Below the pieces are notes generated by a model. It ran no database searches and was not told the origin of the DNA. It worked only from the letters and a program-made list of their open reading frames with translations. This document shows positions 1-9,693 of a stretch of 64,000 nucleotides of DNA, one piece after another. The position numbers were made by a program, and so were the translations under genes. Source of the DNA: Vampirovibrionales bacterium (GTDB taxonomy: Bacteria > Cyanobacteriota > Vampirovibrionia > Vampirovibrionales > Vampirovibrionaceae); assembly GCA_029866025.1 (NCBI GenBank), contig JARXAD010000013.1:1-64000 (forward strand), given 5' to 3'. Position 1 is the first letter of the stretch. The number at the start of each line of letters is the position of its first letter.

Positions 1-1
1 T

Positions 2-358
2 GCTGCAAAATGGGGGTATCTAGATTCGAAAGGGCAAGCAGTTCCATCGCCACCCACTGAAAAAATAGAGGAAAAAGCAGGGGCTCTTATGTCAATCCCT
101 CTATTGCAAAGAGCTCTTAACGGTACGTCTAATAAATTAACGCTTTTCTTTAGCGAACACTTAAATGACTTCCGAGCTCACCTCACATATTTCGACGGAA
201 AGGAGTATACTGGAATATCAAACTTTCAAATTCCTTGGTCAAATGCCTTTAAGGAACCGGTAGAAGATAGAGGTGATTTTACTAATGGGCGTCTTGGGAG
301 CTTTATTGCAGATATAGCCAACACCTTATACACGCAAGATGCCAAAGAGAAGAAATAA
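2..358 (+). CDS. C-terminal part of an unknown protein, cut by the window edge
   Basis: The frame is open from base 2 to the stop at 356-358 with no in-frame stop before it, so the gene very probably begins upstream of the window. An internal ATG at 89 has no clear ribosome-binding site and is unlikely to be the true start. The visible 118 residues are mostly polar, with a charged Lys-rich end (DAKEKK) and no membrane segment or motif I recognise. A terminator hairpin follows the stop directly. Function unknown. Confidence 0.6.
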   Translation, partial: AAKWGYLDSKGQAVPSPPTEKIEEKAGALMSIPLLQRALNGTSNKLTLFFSEHLNDFRAHLTYFDGKEYTGISNFQIPWSNAFKEPVEDRGDFTNGRLGSFIADIANTLYTQDAKEKK

Positions 359-390
359 AAAAAGAGCCTATTACTAAACAGGCTCTTTTT
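359..390. terminator. Bidirectional terminator between the first gene and gyrA
   Basis: An 11-bp perfect stem (AAAAAGAGCCT at 359-369 and AGGCTCTTTTT at 380-390) encloses a 10-base loop. The A-run on one side and T-run on the other let it act on both strands. It lies between two convergent stop codons (356-358 and 395-397). Confidence 0.85.
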
Positions 391-394
391 AAAA

Positions 395-3025
395 TTAATC
401 AGCGTCAAAACCGTCGTTATCCGAGGACTCTTCCACGGGAAGCGAGTCAAACAAGGGCTGGGCAGCATCGTTGTTTGACTTAGCCAAGTCGCTGGCAGCC
501 TGCGTTGTGGCTTCGATGGCTGCTGCCATCATGCCATTGGTGTCCAAGTCATCCACGTTGATAATTTTGGTGACGTTGGCCACCGCATCGCCGCCATCCA
601 TAGCTTGCACGCGCACACCCGTGGCCGAACGGCCTTGCCGTGAAATGGCACTGGCTTGCATCCGCACCACAATGCCATTGACGGACACGATCATAAGCTC
701 ATCGGTGTCTTTTACAATGGTGGTGCTTACCATACGGCTTTGAGGGGTTTTGAATTTGGTGGCAATGAGGCCCAGTCCGCCCCTATTTTGAGCGCGGAAC
801 TCGGTAATGTTGGTGCGTTTACCAAAGCCATCGTTGGTGACAATCAGCAAATCGCTGGAAACATCCCCAGCAGGGACAATGCCAAAGTCCACAATTTCAT
901 CGCCGGTGCGCAACTTCATGGCCGTCACACCACGCGCCGTACGGCCCAAGGGGCGTAAATCAGCCGAGGGGAAGCGAATGGCCATGCCAAAGAGGGTCCC
1001 AATGAGTACCTGATCTTTTTCATCGCACATACTCACCCAGTTTAGGCCATCGCCGTCTTCCAAGCCAATGGCAATGAGTCCGTTGCGGCGAATGCTGTCA
1101 AAGTGGCTCAGCTCAATTTTTTTAATCCAGCCTTGCTGGGTGAGCATAATGAGGAAGCGGGCATCTTTAAAATCGGCCACCGGCACCACGGCGGTAATGG
1201 TTTCGTTGGGTTCCATGGGCAGCAAGTTAATCAGGGCCAAGCCCTTGGCGGTGCGGCCCCCTTCGGGGAAATCATACACCTTCAGGCTGTAAGCTACGCC
1301 ACGACTGGAAAAGAACAGCACGGTGCTGTGCATACCAGCGGTAAAGAAGTGCACCACGTCGTCTTCGTCACGGGTCTTCATGCCGCCTTTGCCACGGGTG
1401 GCACGGTTTTGGCGCTCAAAGGTGTCCATGGGGGTACGTTTAATGTAACCCTGACGGGTGATAAACACGGCCATAGCTTCATTGGGCGTGAGTTCTTCAA
1501 TACTGAAGTTATCGGCTTCGTCCGCCACAATGACGGTACGACGGGCGTCGCCGTGTTTGTCTTTTAGTTCGGTTAGCTCGTCTTTAATAATGGTGAGGAC
1601 GCGTGCGCGGCTGGAGAGAATGTCTTTGAGATCCGCAATACGCACTTGTAAGTCTTGGAATTCGGCATTGATTTTTTCCCGCTCTAAGCCTGTTAAGCGA
1701 CGGAGTTGCATTTCCAAGATGGCGTTGGCTTGGTCTTCATCCAGGCTGTAGTTGGCCATTAAGGCTTTGCGGGCCACGTCCGTACCGGCAGAACTGCGAA
1801 TGAGCTGAATGACGGCATCCAAGTCGCCAATGGCAATCATTAAGCCAGCCAAAATGTGGGCACGCGATTGGGCTTTGGCCAATTCAAAGCGGGTGCGGCG
1901 TTCCACCACTGTCATGCGGTGAGCAATAAACTCATTGAGAATATCGGGCAAGCTGAGCAAGCGAGGCTGACGATTCACCAACGACAGGGCATTGACCCCA
2001 AAGCTTTGTTGTAACTGGGTGTGTTTGTACAGGTTACGCAGCACCACATCGGCCTTGGCATCGCGTTTGAGCTCAATCACCAAGCGCATGCCTTCGCGGT
2101 CACTTTCGTTGCGCAAATCGCTCACGCCATCCAGCTTTTTATCGCGCACCAGTTCAGCAATTTTTTCCGTTAGGGTGGTGAGGTTTACCTGAAAGGGAAT
2201 TTCATTGACGATGATGGCGGTGCGTTCTTGGCGGCCATGGCCACCAGGAATTTGCTCAATGGTGGTGACGGCACGCATCACCACGCTGCCACGGCCTGTG
2301 GTGTAGGCATCGCGAATACCGCTACGGCCCACAATTTGGCCACCCGTGGGGAAATCGGGTCCTTTAATGTACTGCATCAATCCATCCACGCCCAGCGTGG
2401 GGTCTTCAATCAAGGCACACAACCCGTCTACCACTTCCGACAGGTTATGGGGTGGGATGTTGGTGGCCATGCCCACGGCAATGCCGGTGGTGCCGTTGAG
2501 TAGCAGGATGGGCAAACGACAGGGCAACACACTGGGCTCTTGTTCGCTGCCATCGTAGTTGGGTTGGAAGTCAACGGTGTCTTGCTCAATGTCTTCCAGC
2601 ATGGTCATGGCAATGGGGGTGAGCTTGCACTCGGTATACCGCATGGCGGCGGCGTTATCGCCCTCCACACTGCCAAAGTTGCCGTGGCCATTCACCAACG
2701 GATAGCGGCTGGAAAAATCCTGCGCCAAACGCACCAAGGCGTCGTACACAGCGGTATCGCCGTGGGGGTGATATTTACCCAACACTTCGCCCACTACTTT
2801 GGCGCATTTTTTAAAGCTTTTTTCGGGGGCTAGGCCAATTTCGTTCATGGCGTGCAAAATGCGGCGATGCACGGGTTTGAGGCCGTCGCGAACGTCGGGT
2901 AGGGCACGGCCCACAATCACGCTCATGGCGTAATCAATGTAGGAGCGTTTCATTTCGTCCCGCAGGCCGATGGGGACAATGTTGCCGTCGCCGAAGACGT
3001 TGGTTTGCCGCGATTTGGTGCTCAT
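395..3025 (-). CDS. gyrA: DNA gyrase subunit A
   Basis: Breakage-reunion subunit of type II topoisomerase that introduces negative supercoils with GyrB. The N-terminal winged-helix/tower domain carries the catalytic tyrosine in AAAMRYTE (Tyr130) and the segment [11 protein letters not shown]. The residue matching E. coli Ser83 is Thr91, and the Asp87 equivalent is Asp95. The C-terminal half has beta-pinwheel repeats; its first blade reads NRATRGKGG rather than the proteobacterial QRRGGKG, a form I associate with cyanobacteria. I chose the ATG at 3023-3025 (MSTKSRQ, AGGA upstream) over the longer frame that begins ten residues earlier. Length 876 residues, normal for GyrA. GyrA rather than ParC is favoured by sequence, but gyrB is not in the window. 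Confidence 0.95.
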   Translation of the reverse strand: MSTKSRQTNVFGDGNIVPIGLRDEMKRSYIDYAMSVIVGRALPDVRDGLKPVHRRILHAMNEIGLAPEKSFKKCAKVVGEVLGKYHPHGDTAVYDALVRLAQDFSSRYPLVNGHGNFGSVEGDNAAAMRYTECKLTPIAMTMLEDIEQDTVDFQPNYDGSEQEPSVLPCRLPILLLNGTTGIAVGMATNIPPHNLSEVVDGLCALIEDPTLGVDGLMQYIKGPDFPTGGQIVGRSGIRDAYTTGRGSVVMRAVTTIEQIPGGHGRQERTAIIVNEIPFQVNLTTLTEKIAELVRDKKLDGVSDLRNESDREGMRLVIELKRDAKADVVLRNLYKHTQLQQSFGVNALSLVNRQPRLLSLPDILNEFIAHRMTVVERRTRFELAKAQSRAHILAGLMIAIGDLDAVIQLIRSSAGTDVARKALMANYSLDEDQANAILEMQLRRLTGLEREKINAEFQDLQVRIADLKDILSSRARVLTIIKDELTELKDKHGDARRTVIVADEADNFSIEELTPNEAMAVFITRQGYIKRTPMDTFERQNRATRGKGGMKTRDEDDVVHFFTAGMHSTVLFFSSRGVAYSLKVYDFPEGGRTAKGLALINLLPMEPNETITAVVPVADFKDARFLIMLTQQGWIKKIELSHFDSIRRNGLIAIGLEDGDGLNWVSMCDEKDQVLIGTLFGMAIRFPSADLRPLGRTARGVTAMKLRTGDEIVDFGIVPAGDVSSDLLIVTNDGFGKRTNITEFRAQNRGGLGLIATKFKTPQSRMVSTTIVKDTDELMIVSVNGIVVRMQASAISRQGRSATGVRVQAMDGGDAVANVTKIINVDDLDTNGMMAAAIEATTQAASDLAKSNNDAAQPLFDSLPVEESSDNDGFDAD

Positions 3026-3247
3026 AGAGATGCTGATCCTAGACAGAAGACACAAAGACTACTGCTAGTTTACGCCAAACAGGCGGCATTGCCGCCCTCT
3101 AAAGTGGGGTCATCGTGATTTTCTTAGATTATTATGATTTGTAACAATACTTGTTGGCCTAGCATCAAATGAGATTGAGGGGCTTTAATCACAATACAAA
3201 GCAACACAACATCCCATTTATGCACCCATACCCAAAGAGATAGCCCC

Positions 3248-3856
3248 ATGTCTTTTTCCACCCAATCCTCAGCAGCCCCCAAGTTTGGCTTTTATGGTGA
3301 GCTAAGAATACCTGCACACTTGGTAGAAGAAGCCCCTAAAATTAAAAAAGCCATAAAAAAAGCGATGGGGATGTCGGATCGAGCCTATCGTTCTGTTCAA
3401 AAAAAAGCTCCCGTGCAAAAAGTTATTTTTCAAGACAATACCCCCCGCAATTTTTGTAAAGAAATAGATAGCATCACAGTTGCACAGGCACCCCCAAAAA
3501 AGCTTTATGGCTATGCAATTGCAGAATTTTTAGATAAGTACAATAACCCTTTACTTTCGAAGCTCCGAAAAATAATGGATGATTTTAACATTCCATATGA
3601 AAACCTTTTCTTCGACTCAACTCATGACGCAGCTAAAATAATAAGAGAGGCGAAGTCGATTAAGGGTATACACTCCGACACAATAGTCAAGTATTACAAA
3701 TCTGAGCGCCTTAGGTCATATGATCGAGATGGAAACTTAAAGACTAGTGTGGGTTTTTACAATCCAATAACCATTCTGAATAAGGGTAAAGTAATTGAAA
3801 GAGGGGTAACCGATCCCTTGTTTTTCCGAACGGCCTATCCCAATCCATTGAAATAA
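3248..3856 (+). CDS. Hypothetical accessory protein with N-terminal KFG motif
   Basis: A 202-residue soluble-looking protein, Lys-rich early on, with no signal peptide, membrane span or domain I recognise. Its N-terminus (MSFSTQSSAAPKFGFYGELR) resembles the short R/K-F-G start shared by several other small proteins in this window. A TTTGTAAC element lies about 100 bases upstream (3138-3145), followed 15 bases later by TAGCAT, which could form a promoter. The gene is more AT-rich than its neighbours gyrA and the helicase, which suggests an accessory origin. Function unknown. Confidence 0.65.
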   Translation: MSFSTQSSAAPKFGFYGELRIPAHLVEEAPKIKKAIKKAMGMSDRAYRSVQKKAPVQKVIFQDNTPRNFCKEIDSITVAQAPPKKLYGYAIAEFLDKYNNPLLSKLRKIMDDFNIPYENLFFDSTHDAAKIIREAKSIKGIHSDTIVKYYKSERLRSYDRDGNLKTSVGFYNPITILNKGKVIERGVTDPLFFRTAYPNPLK

Positions 3857-3858
3857 AG

Positions 3859-4029
3859 TTAACCACACCCGCACTTAACCTCTTGCCTCGCCCAATCGTA
3901 GGGCACGTCGTTGTCGTGGGCGGGCACACGAAACTCATCGGGCTGTTGGTAGTTGTAGAGCTGATAGACGATGGCTACAAAGTCGTTTCTGCTAAACGAA
4001 ATGGTTTTTGGGGTTAGTAATGCCAGTGA
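3859..4029 (-). pseudogene. Coding-like segment in frame downstream of the helicase stop, no start codon
   Basis: Immediately after the helicase TAA (4030-4032), the same frame stays open for 56 codons to a TAA at 3859-3861. The translation looks like real protein (FSRNDFVAIVYQLYNYQQ, later VPYDWARQEVKCGCG), and its codons end in C or G as in neighbouring genes. There is no ATG in it and no good alternative start. It could be the 3' remnant of a decayed gene, an extension read through the stop, or less likely chance. The helicase already ends in an acidic tail, so I favour a remnant. I do not recognise the family. Confidence 0.4.
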
Positions 4030-6567
4030 TTAAGGCAACACGGGGTCGTCTTCGCTTTCCAGCTTAATCAGGGTCAGGGCGTCTTCGTCATCATTGGCAT
4101 CGTCTTCCGATGGGCGTTTGTGGCGAAGCTCCACACCTTCTGGCGGCACAAATTCTTCTTCTTTCACGGGCTCGCGTTGCAAGGCTTTGTTGGCCTGTTT
4201 GGCCGTCATGCGCAGAGAATCCGACACGCCGCCCAAGTGAGCCCACTGGCGCAATAAATCCCCCGTACGGCGAAGAATGCGCACCATGTCGCCTTCGGCC
4301 AAGTTGGTGAGGCGTAACAAGCGCTCCCAGGGCACGCCATCCACCCAGGCTTCCGCCAAGGGGGCTGCCGTGGGGTTAAGGACCACGGGAATGGTGACGC
4401 GATGCTCTTTTTGCCATTGATCCACACAGCGAGCATGGTGCTTGAGGCCTCGCAACGCCAGCGAGGCGTCGGGGCTGAGACGCGCCTCGACTTGCGTGGT
4501 TTCGCGATTGCTATCGTAGGTAAGGGAGCACGCCATGGCCGCCAGTGCGCTGGGCGACAGGCCATCCAGCTCCCCACTGCGAATGATTTCTGAGACTAGC
4601 AGCGGGTTTTCCGTCCGCAAGTCGGCGGTCATGTGGCCCGCCGGGGTGGGGTTGTCGTTTTCGTCCAGGTGTTCGCGAGTCTTCAGCAATTTGTACAAAT
4701 TAGTGAACTGCTGAAAGTAAATATCGCGCTCATCAGCCATATGATGCTCTAGCTGGCGTTGTTTTCGGCGCAAGATGGGCAAAATTTCATGGAGCTTTCG
4801 GTGCTTTTTAAAAAAGGCATCCACGTTAAAATCATAGCTGCCCAATTTTCGGTGACAAGCCTGAATTTCGCACTGCTCCCGCTTCAGGGATTCTACTAGC
4901 TGAGCGGCTTCTTTGCTTTTGCTGTTTTTGTCTTTAAAGCGTTTTAGTTCGCGGCGTAACACCCCTTGCTGACGATACGAATCGTTTAAACGCCCTCGAA
5001 CTTTGACAAGGGTTTTTAGATCGTCTTCCGTCATCTTGTGTTGTTCAAGAATACCCAAGAGTTCGTGTTGCTCAATGGCAATTTCATCCAGTGCGGCTTG
5101 CATGGGCACCAAACGGCGTCCCCACGTAAACTGGCCAAAGCTTTTTTGAATGAGGCGCTCGGCATCTTCCACGGTGCCGCGTTGCAATAGGTTGAGCACC
5201 ATGCCATAGGTGGGCGTAAACTGACTATTAAGTGGATCGGCCAAGGACAAAGCAATACGACCGGCATCGTGGGCGGTATCATACGGGGAACCCGCTACCA
5301 CCACGTAACCCACGGGGTCCATACCCCGACGACCGGCACGGCCCGCCATTTGCATAAACTCACTGGCTTTTAAGGATCGGTGGCCTTCATCGGTTCGTTT
5401 GCTAAGGCTGGTAATGACGGTGGAGCGCGCTGGCATGTTGATGCCTGCCGCCAAGGTCTCGGTAGCAAAGACGGCTTTAATCAAGCCCTGCTGGAACAAC
5501 TCTTCAGTCAAAACCTTAATGCCGGGCAACAGGCCCGCATGGTGGCTGGCAAAGCCACGACGCAAGGCGGCAATATGGGTATGGTTGGCCAAACTGGGCT
5601 GGGCGGCAATGGTGGCTTCAATGCGGCGGTGCAACTCTTGTTTGTCTTCTTCTGAGACCAAATTAAGGCGATTGCAGGCTTTCAGGGCGTTATCACACCC
5701 GTTGCGGCTAAAGGTAAACACAATGGCGGGTAGCATGTCGCGCTCGGCCAATCGGCTAATCATGGCGGCGGGGTCGTAATCCCGTTTTTTCTTGGCAAAG
5801 CGGTCCCCTTTCACCACCTTTTTAAACTGGCGATTCACCTCGGTGCCGTTTTGTTCAAACAGAGACCGTAATTCTTCGCGATCATCGTAGAAAAATCGGA
5901 GGGGAACAGGGCGAAAATCGCTGCTAATGAGTTTGACCTTGGGGTGAATGTGATCCATCCAGCGGGTGAGTTCATCGGCGTTGGCCACGGTGGCGCTCAG
6001 GGCAATGAGTTGAATGCCGGGCGGGCAGTAAATAATGCTTTCTTCCCACACGGTGCCACGCTGGGCATCATTCATGTAATGGCATTCATCCAGCACCACG
6101 TACTGCACGTTGGCCAAAATGCTGCCGTGTTCAATGGCACCGCTCAGGCCGTGGGTTTCGCTGTACAGCATGTTTCTAAAAATTTCAGTGGTCATCACCA
6201 CAATGGGGGCATCGCGGTTGATGACGGTATCGCCCGTCATGAGGCCCACCTTGCTGGGGCCATACTGCATCACAAAATCACGAAATTTCTGGTTACTCAG
6301 CGCCTTGAGGGGTGTGGTGTAGAACACTCGCTTGTCGGTTTCCAGCGCCTTGTACACGGCAAATTCTGCCACCAAGGTTTTGCCGCTGCCGGTGGGGGCG
6401 CATACGACTACGCTTTCGCCTGCGGCCAAGGTGCTCATGGCCTCAATTTGAAACACATCGGGCTGAAAAGACAAATCTTCGAGGAAGGTATCGACATCAA
6501 CCAAGAGTTGTTTGGTCTGGGCTGTGGTTTCGGCAGTGGTGGTGGATTCAGAAGAGGTTGAAGACAA
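4030..6567 (-). CDS. Ski2/Mtr4-like DExH-box RNA helicase
   Basis: ATP-dependent superfamily 2 helicase of 845 residues, predicted to unwind structured RNA in the cytoplasm. Motif I is APTGSGKT, motif II is DECH (VVLDECHYMND), motif III is SAT (ALSATVANADE), and the C-terminal RecA lobe ends in motif VI QMAGRAGRRGMD. A helical, Lys/Arg-rich middle region (about residues 480-620) and a C-terminal part with the DSHCT-like feel of Ski2/Mtr4 proteins follow. The tail is very acidic (SEDDANDDEDAL). Bacterial homologues of this size are common in cyanobacteria and actinobacteria. The downstream neighbour punA is separate (32 bases upstream of the start). The exact RNA substrate cannot be told from sequence. 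Confidence 0.88.
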   Translation of the reverse strand: MSSTSSESTTTAETTAQTKQLLVDVDTFLEDLSFQPDVFQIEAMSTLAAGESVVVCAPTGSGKTLVAEFAVYKALETDKRVFYTTPLKALSNQKFRDFVMQYGPSKVGLMTGDTVINRDAPIVVMTTEIFRNMLYSETHGLSGAIEHGSILANVQYVVLDECHYMNDAQRGTVWEESIIYCPPGIQLIALSATVANADELTRWMDHIHPKVKLISSDFRPVPLRFFYDDREELRSLFEQNGTEVNRQFKKVVKGDRFAKKKRDYDPAAMISRLAERDMLPAIVFTFSRNGCDNALKACNRLNLVSEEDKQELHRRIEATIAAQPSLANHTHIAALRRGFASHHAGLLPGIKVLTEELFQQGLIKAVFATETLAAGINMPARSTVITSLSKRTDEGHRSLKASEFMQMAGRAGRRGMDPVGYVVVAGSPYDTAHDAGRIALSLADPLNSQFTPTYGMVLNLLQRGTVEDAERLIQKSFGQFTWGRRLVPMQAALDEIAIEQHELLGILEQHKMTEDDLKTLVKVRGRLNDSYRQQGVLRRELKRFKDKNSKSKEAAQLVESLKREQCEIQACHRKLGSYDFNVDAFFKKHRKLHEILPILRRKQRQLEHHMADERDIYFQQFTNLYKLLKTREHLDENDNPTPAGHMTADLRTENPLLVSEIIRSGELDGLSPSALAAMACSLTYDSNRETTQVEARLSPDASLALRGLKHHARCVDQWQKEHRVTIPVVLNPTAAPLAEAWVDGVPWERLLRLTNLAEGDMVRILRRTGDLLRQWAHLGGVSDSLRMTAKQANKALQREPVKEEEFVPPEGVELRHKRPSEDDANDDEDALTLIKLESEDDPVLP

Positions 6568-6599
6568 GAGAATAAGCTTTCGTTAAGAGGCTGTAAAAC

Positions 6600-7469
6600 T
6601 TAGGCGTTGGGGAGTTGTTGCAAAATGCCTTGCAATAAGGCTTGAAATTTAGCAGCCACGTTTTGGCCGGTTTCCACCACTTCATCGTGGTTTAGGGTGG
6701 CTTGACTGTTGGTTTGATTAAGCCCAGCCGCTTTGTTGGTAATGCAGCTAATGCCCAAAACCCTTATGCCTGCATGGCGCGCAGCAATCACTTCCGGCAC
6801 GGTAGACATGCCCACAGCATCGGCGCCCAAAGTGCGTAACATGCGAATTTCGGCGGGAGTTTCGTAGGTGGGGCCACTTAGGCCACAATACACGCCTTCG
6901 GTTAGCTCGGTGCCTTGCTGTGCAGCCACCTGCTGGGCCAGTTGGCGAAGCTTTGCATCGTAGGCCACGCTCATATCCACAAAACGCGGGCCAAGGTCGT
7001 CATCGTTTTTTCCTATCAGTGGGTTTTGGCCCATCATGTTCAACTGATCGCTAATGAGCATAAGGCTGCCGGGGTTCAGATCCTCTCGGATGCCACCGGC
7101 GGCGTTGGTGACAATGAGGGTTTTGACCCCCAAGCGTTTCAAGAGCCGCACGGGGTAGGTGACGGCATCGTGACCGTAGCCTTCGTAGTAGTGGAACCGG
7201 CCTTGCACGCAGGCAACCGTAGGACCTGTTTGAGGCTTGGCCATAACCAACCGCCCGCTATGGCCCACCACCGTGGATTGGGGGAAATGCGGGAGTTGGC
7301 TGTAGGGCAGGCTGATGGCGTTTTCAAAGCTATCGGCAAAGGCCCCAAGGCCGGACCCCAAAATAATGCCCACGTCCACGGGGTGGGTAAAGTGGGCTTG
7401 CACGGCTAGGGCGGTATCTGCCAGCTGGGCCGATTGTTTGGAAAGGGGGTGGAGAAGGGAAGTGGTCAT
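6600..7469 (-). CDS. punA: Purine nucleoside phosphorylase (trimeric type)
   Basis: Phosphorolysis of purine (deoxy)ribonucleosides to base and ribose-1-phosphate, for purine salvage. Typical landmarks of the PNP/MTAP family: the phosphate-binding GSGLG near the start, VVGHSGR with its histidine, QGRFHYYEGY, TNAAGG, the purine-site stretch GLSGPTYETPAE, and VGMSTVPE. This pattern fits trimeric PNP rather than hexameric DeoD. I took the ATG at 7469; a longer frame would need a TTG two codons earlier. No clear Shine-Dalgarno is visible. Length 289 residues, normal. Confidence 0.9.
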   Translation of the reverse strand: MTTSLLHPLSKQSAQLADTALAVQAHFTHPVDVGIILGSGLGAFADSFENAISLPYSQLPHFPQSTVVGHSGRLVMAKPQTGPTVACVQGRFHYYEGYGHDAVTYPVRLLKRLGVKTLIVTNAAGGIREDLNPGSLMLISDQLNMMGQNPLIGKNDDDLGPRFVDMSVAYDAKLRQLAQQVAAQQGTELTEGVYCGLSGPTYETPAEIRMLRTLGADAVGMSTVPEVIAARHAGIRVLGISCITNKAAGLNQTNSQATLNHDEVVETGQNVAAKFQALLQGILQQLPNA

Positions 7470-7622
7470 TGTCAAAATCAGTATGAAAACACGGTAACCT
7501 ATTAGCAGTGTACCCCAGAGGTAGCAAACACCGTACCCATTCTGCTATAACAACGGTAGGGCTTATCAAAAAATATGGTTTCAAAAAAGTTATTTGTCAT
7601 CCACAGTATTGGAGTGTTGGGC

Positions 7623-9032
7623 ATGTCGTTTTCTGATCAATCGCGTAAAACCATTATTGAACCCTTTCGCATTAAAACCGTGGAGCCCATTGCCCAAACC
7701 ACGCGGCAACAGCGGGAAGGCTTTTTAACAGACGCCTGTTACAACCCTTTTCGCTTGCGCGGCGGGCAAGTGACCATTGATTTACTGACGGATTCGGGCA
7801 CGGGGGCTATGTCGGCAGCCCAATGGGCAGCGGTAATGCTGGGGGATGAAACCTACGCTGGGTCCGAAAGTTTTTATGATTTGGAGCGCGTGGTGCAAGG
7901 CATTACGGGGATGAAGTTTATTATTCCCACCCACCAAGGGCGTAGCAGTGAGCACATTTTGTTGGAAGCCATGAACACCGCAGGCCATGTGGTGCTGGCC
8001 AACAGCCATTTTGATACCACCAAAGCCAACGTGGAGTATCTGAAAGGCACTCCTATTGATTTGGTGATTGCGGAAGCCCACCAGCCCAATAATGTGCATC
8101 CCTTTAAGGGCAACATGGATTTAGACAAGCTGGAGTCTCACCTGAAAGAGCTGGGGGACCATGTGGCCCTCATCATCATGACCATTACCAACAATACGGT
8201 GGGTGGGCAGCCCGTCAGCTTGAGCAACCTGCAAGCCGTCAGTGCTTTGGCCAAGCGCTTTAACAAGCCTTTGATTTTGGATGCCGCCCGCTTTGCAGAA
8301 AACGCGTGGCTTATTAAACAGCGGGAAGACGGTCAGCAGCATCGTAGCGTGCGGGCCATTGTGCGCGACATGTTTGATTTGGCCGATGGCTTTACCATGA
8401 GCAGCAAAAAAGACGGGCTGGTGAACATTGGTGGTTTGTTGTGTGTGAATGACGAAGCACTGGCGGACCGGTGTAAATCCTTGATGATTTTAACGGAAGG
8501 CTTCCCCACCTATGGGGGCTTGGCAGGGCGAGATTTAGCGGCGCTGGCCGTTGGTTTGGAAGAAGTACTGGACGACGCTTACCTTGAGTATCGCATTGCA
8601 TCGGTAGCGTATTTGCACAAAGCCCTGACCTCTATTGGGTTTCCCCTCATCAATCCTTCGGGGGGCCATGCCGTGTATGTGGATGCCAAAGCGCTGTACC
8701 CGCATATTCCTCCCACCCAATATCCCGGCGTGGTACTGACAAATGAGTTGTACTTAGCGGGCGGCATCCGAGGGGTGGAAATTGGCACTTTGATGTTTGG
8801 TCATCCCCATCCGGAAACCGGCGTTGATTGCCCTGCGGCTATGGAACTGGTGCGCCTCACCATTCCCCGCCGAACCTATACCCAAAGCCACATGGATTAT
8901 GTAGCCGAAGTGATGGCCGACGTGTGGGGCAATCGCCACCAAGCTAAGGGATTGCAAATTACGTGGCAAGGACCGATTCTTCGGGCCTTTACGGCCAAGC
9001 TGGCACCGGTGGGGTCAATGTCTTCTGTTTAG
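7623..9032 (+). CDS. tnaA: Tryptophanase-family beta-eliminating lyase
   Basis: PLP-dependent lyase of about 469 residues. It resembles E. coli tryptophanase (EPFRIKTVEP, LLTDSGTGAMS, IPTHQGR, SARFAENA-like DAARFAENAW, FPTYGGLAGRD, LTIPRRTYTQSHMD). The PLP lysine lies in SSKKDGLVNIGG, where the wording is closer to tyrosine phenol-lyase. The IRGVEIGTLMFG and FDTT segments favour tryptophanase, which makes indole, pyruvate and ammonia from tryptophan. Tyrosine phenol-lyase remains possible. I start it at ATG 7623 because GGAG lies 8 bases upstream. A tryptophan permease is not next to it; the following gene, 30 bases on, is an unknown exported protein. Confidence 0.8.
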   Translation: MSFSDQSRKTIIEPFRIKTVEPIAQTTRQQREGFLTDACYNPFRLRGGQVTIDLLTDSGTGAMSAAQWAAVMLGDETYAGSESFYDLERVVQGITGMKFIIPTHQGRSSEHILLEAMNTAGHVVLANSHFDTTKANVEYLKGTPIDLVIAEAHQPNNVHPFKGNMDLDKLESHLKELGDHVALIIMTITNNTVGGQPVSLSNLQAVSALAKRFNKPLILDAARFAENAWLIKQREDGQQHRSVRAIVRDMFDLADGFTMSSKKDGLVNIGGLLCVNDEALADRCKSLMILTEGFPTYGGLAGRDLAALAVGLEEVLDDAYLEYRIASVAYLHKALTSIGFPLINPSGGHAVYVDAKALYPHIPPTQYPGVVLTNELYLAGGIRGVEIGTLMFGHPHPETGVDCPAAMELVRLTIPRRTYTQSHMDYVAEVMADVWGNRHQAKGLQITWQGPILRAFTAKLAPVGSMSSV

Positions 9033-9061
9033 ATTTTATTTTGTAATAAGGAGTTAGCACA

Positions 9062-9670
9062 ATGACTCGCTCAACAGTGTCGCTACTCATGTCATCTCAT
9101 TTTGCTGTTGTAGCACCCACAAAATTTTCTCGGCAAGTCTCACAACGGGATGCCGTTTCGTTTTCGGGGAGACCTGTTAATAGTCCAAAAACCTTTTTGG
9201 CAGTCGTTATTGCAGGTTTTTCGCTACTTTTGGCGGCACCTTCTTTCGCTCAAAGTCCTGCACAGAAAGCGAAAGAAAACATTAAAAACCAACTTGAACG
9301 GCAACGTATGTTCTCACCCCAACAAGTCCAAAGAAATATTGATTCAACGGCGGCGTTAATTAAAAAGATTCCTGCAGAATGTCCACAGGCCCCAATCAAA
9401 GTCCAAGAAAAACCAGATGGCACCTGGTTGTTTACTCTGGGAACAAATTCTGTAGAGTATTGTCCTTGTGGTTTTGGGACTGTTGTCTTTTACAAAAACG
9501 GTAAAGAAGTAAAACAACCACTAACTGGTGATTATTGGGGGGGACCTTACTTTACCCCACAAAAGGCAAGCGGTATTATTATAGACTTTTTGAAAAACGG
9601 TCGATTGCCAGAAGATAGTACCCCGTACCTTCCTAACGCAGTCCCTAGTAAAAAAGAACCCCGAGCATAA
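9062..9670 (+). CDS. Probable exported protein with an unusually long N-terminus
   Basis: A 202-residue protein starting at an ATG with GGAG 9 bases upstream. A hydrophobic stretch at about residues 44-60 (FLAVVIAGFSLLLAAPSFA) looks like a signal peptide with an SFA-QS cleavage site, but about 43 residues precede it. That leader contains TKFSRQ and VSFSGRP, similar to the F-G starts of other small proteins here. The mature part has EYCPCGFGTVVFY, a possible two-cysteine site. It lies 30 bases after tnaA and may share its transcript. Function unknown. Confidence 0.65.
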   Translation: MTRSTVSLLMSSHFAVVAPTKFSRQVSQRDAVSFSGRPVNSPKTFLAVVIAGFSLLLAAPSFAQSPAQKAKENIKNQLERQRMFSPQQVQRNIDSTAALIKKIPAECPQAPIKVQEKPDGTWLFTLGTNSVEYCPCGFGTVVFYKNGKEVKQPLTGDYWGGPYFTPQKASGIIIDFLKNGRLPEDSTPYLPNAVPSKKEPRA

Positions 9671-9693
9671 TGGATACCATGATGACGTATTAC

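Noticed and set aside
5944-6561. Long open frame antisense to the helicase
   Set aside because: Complement of the conserved helicase motifs; no independent start signal or domain.
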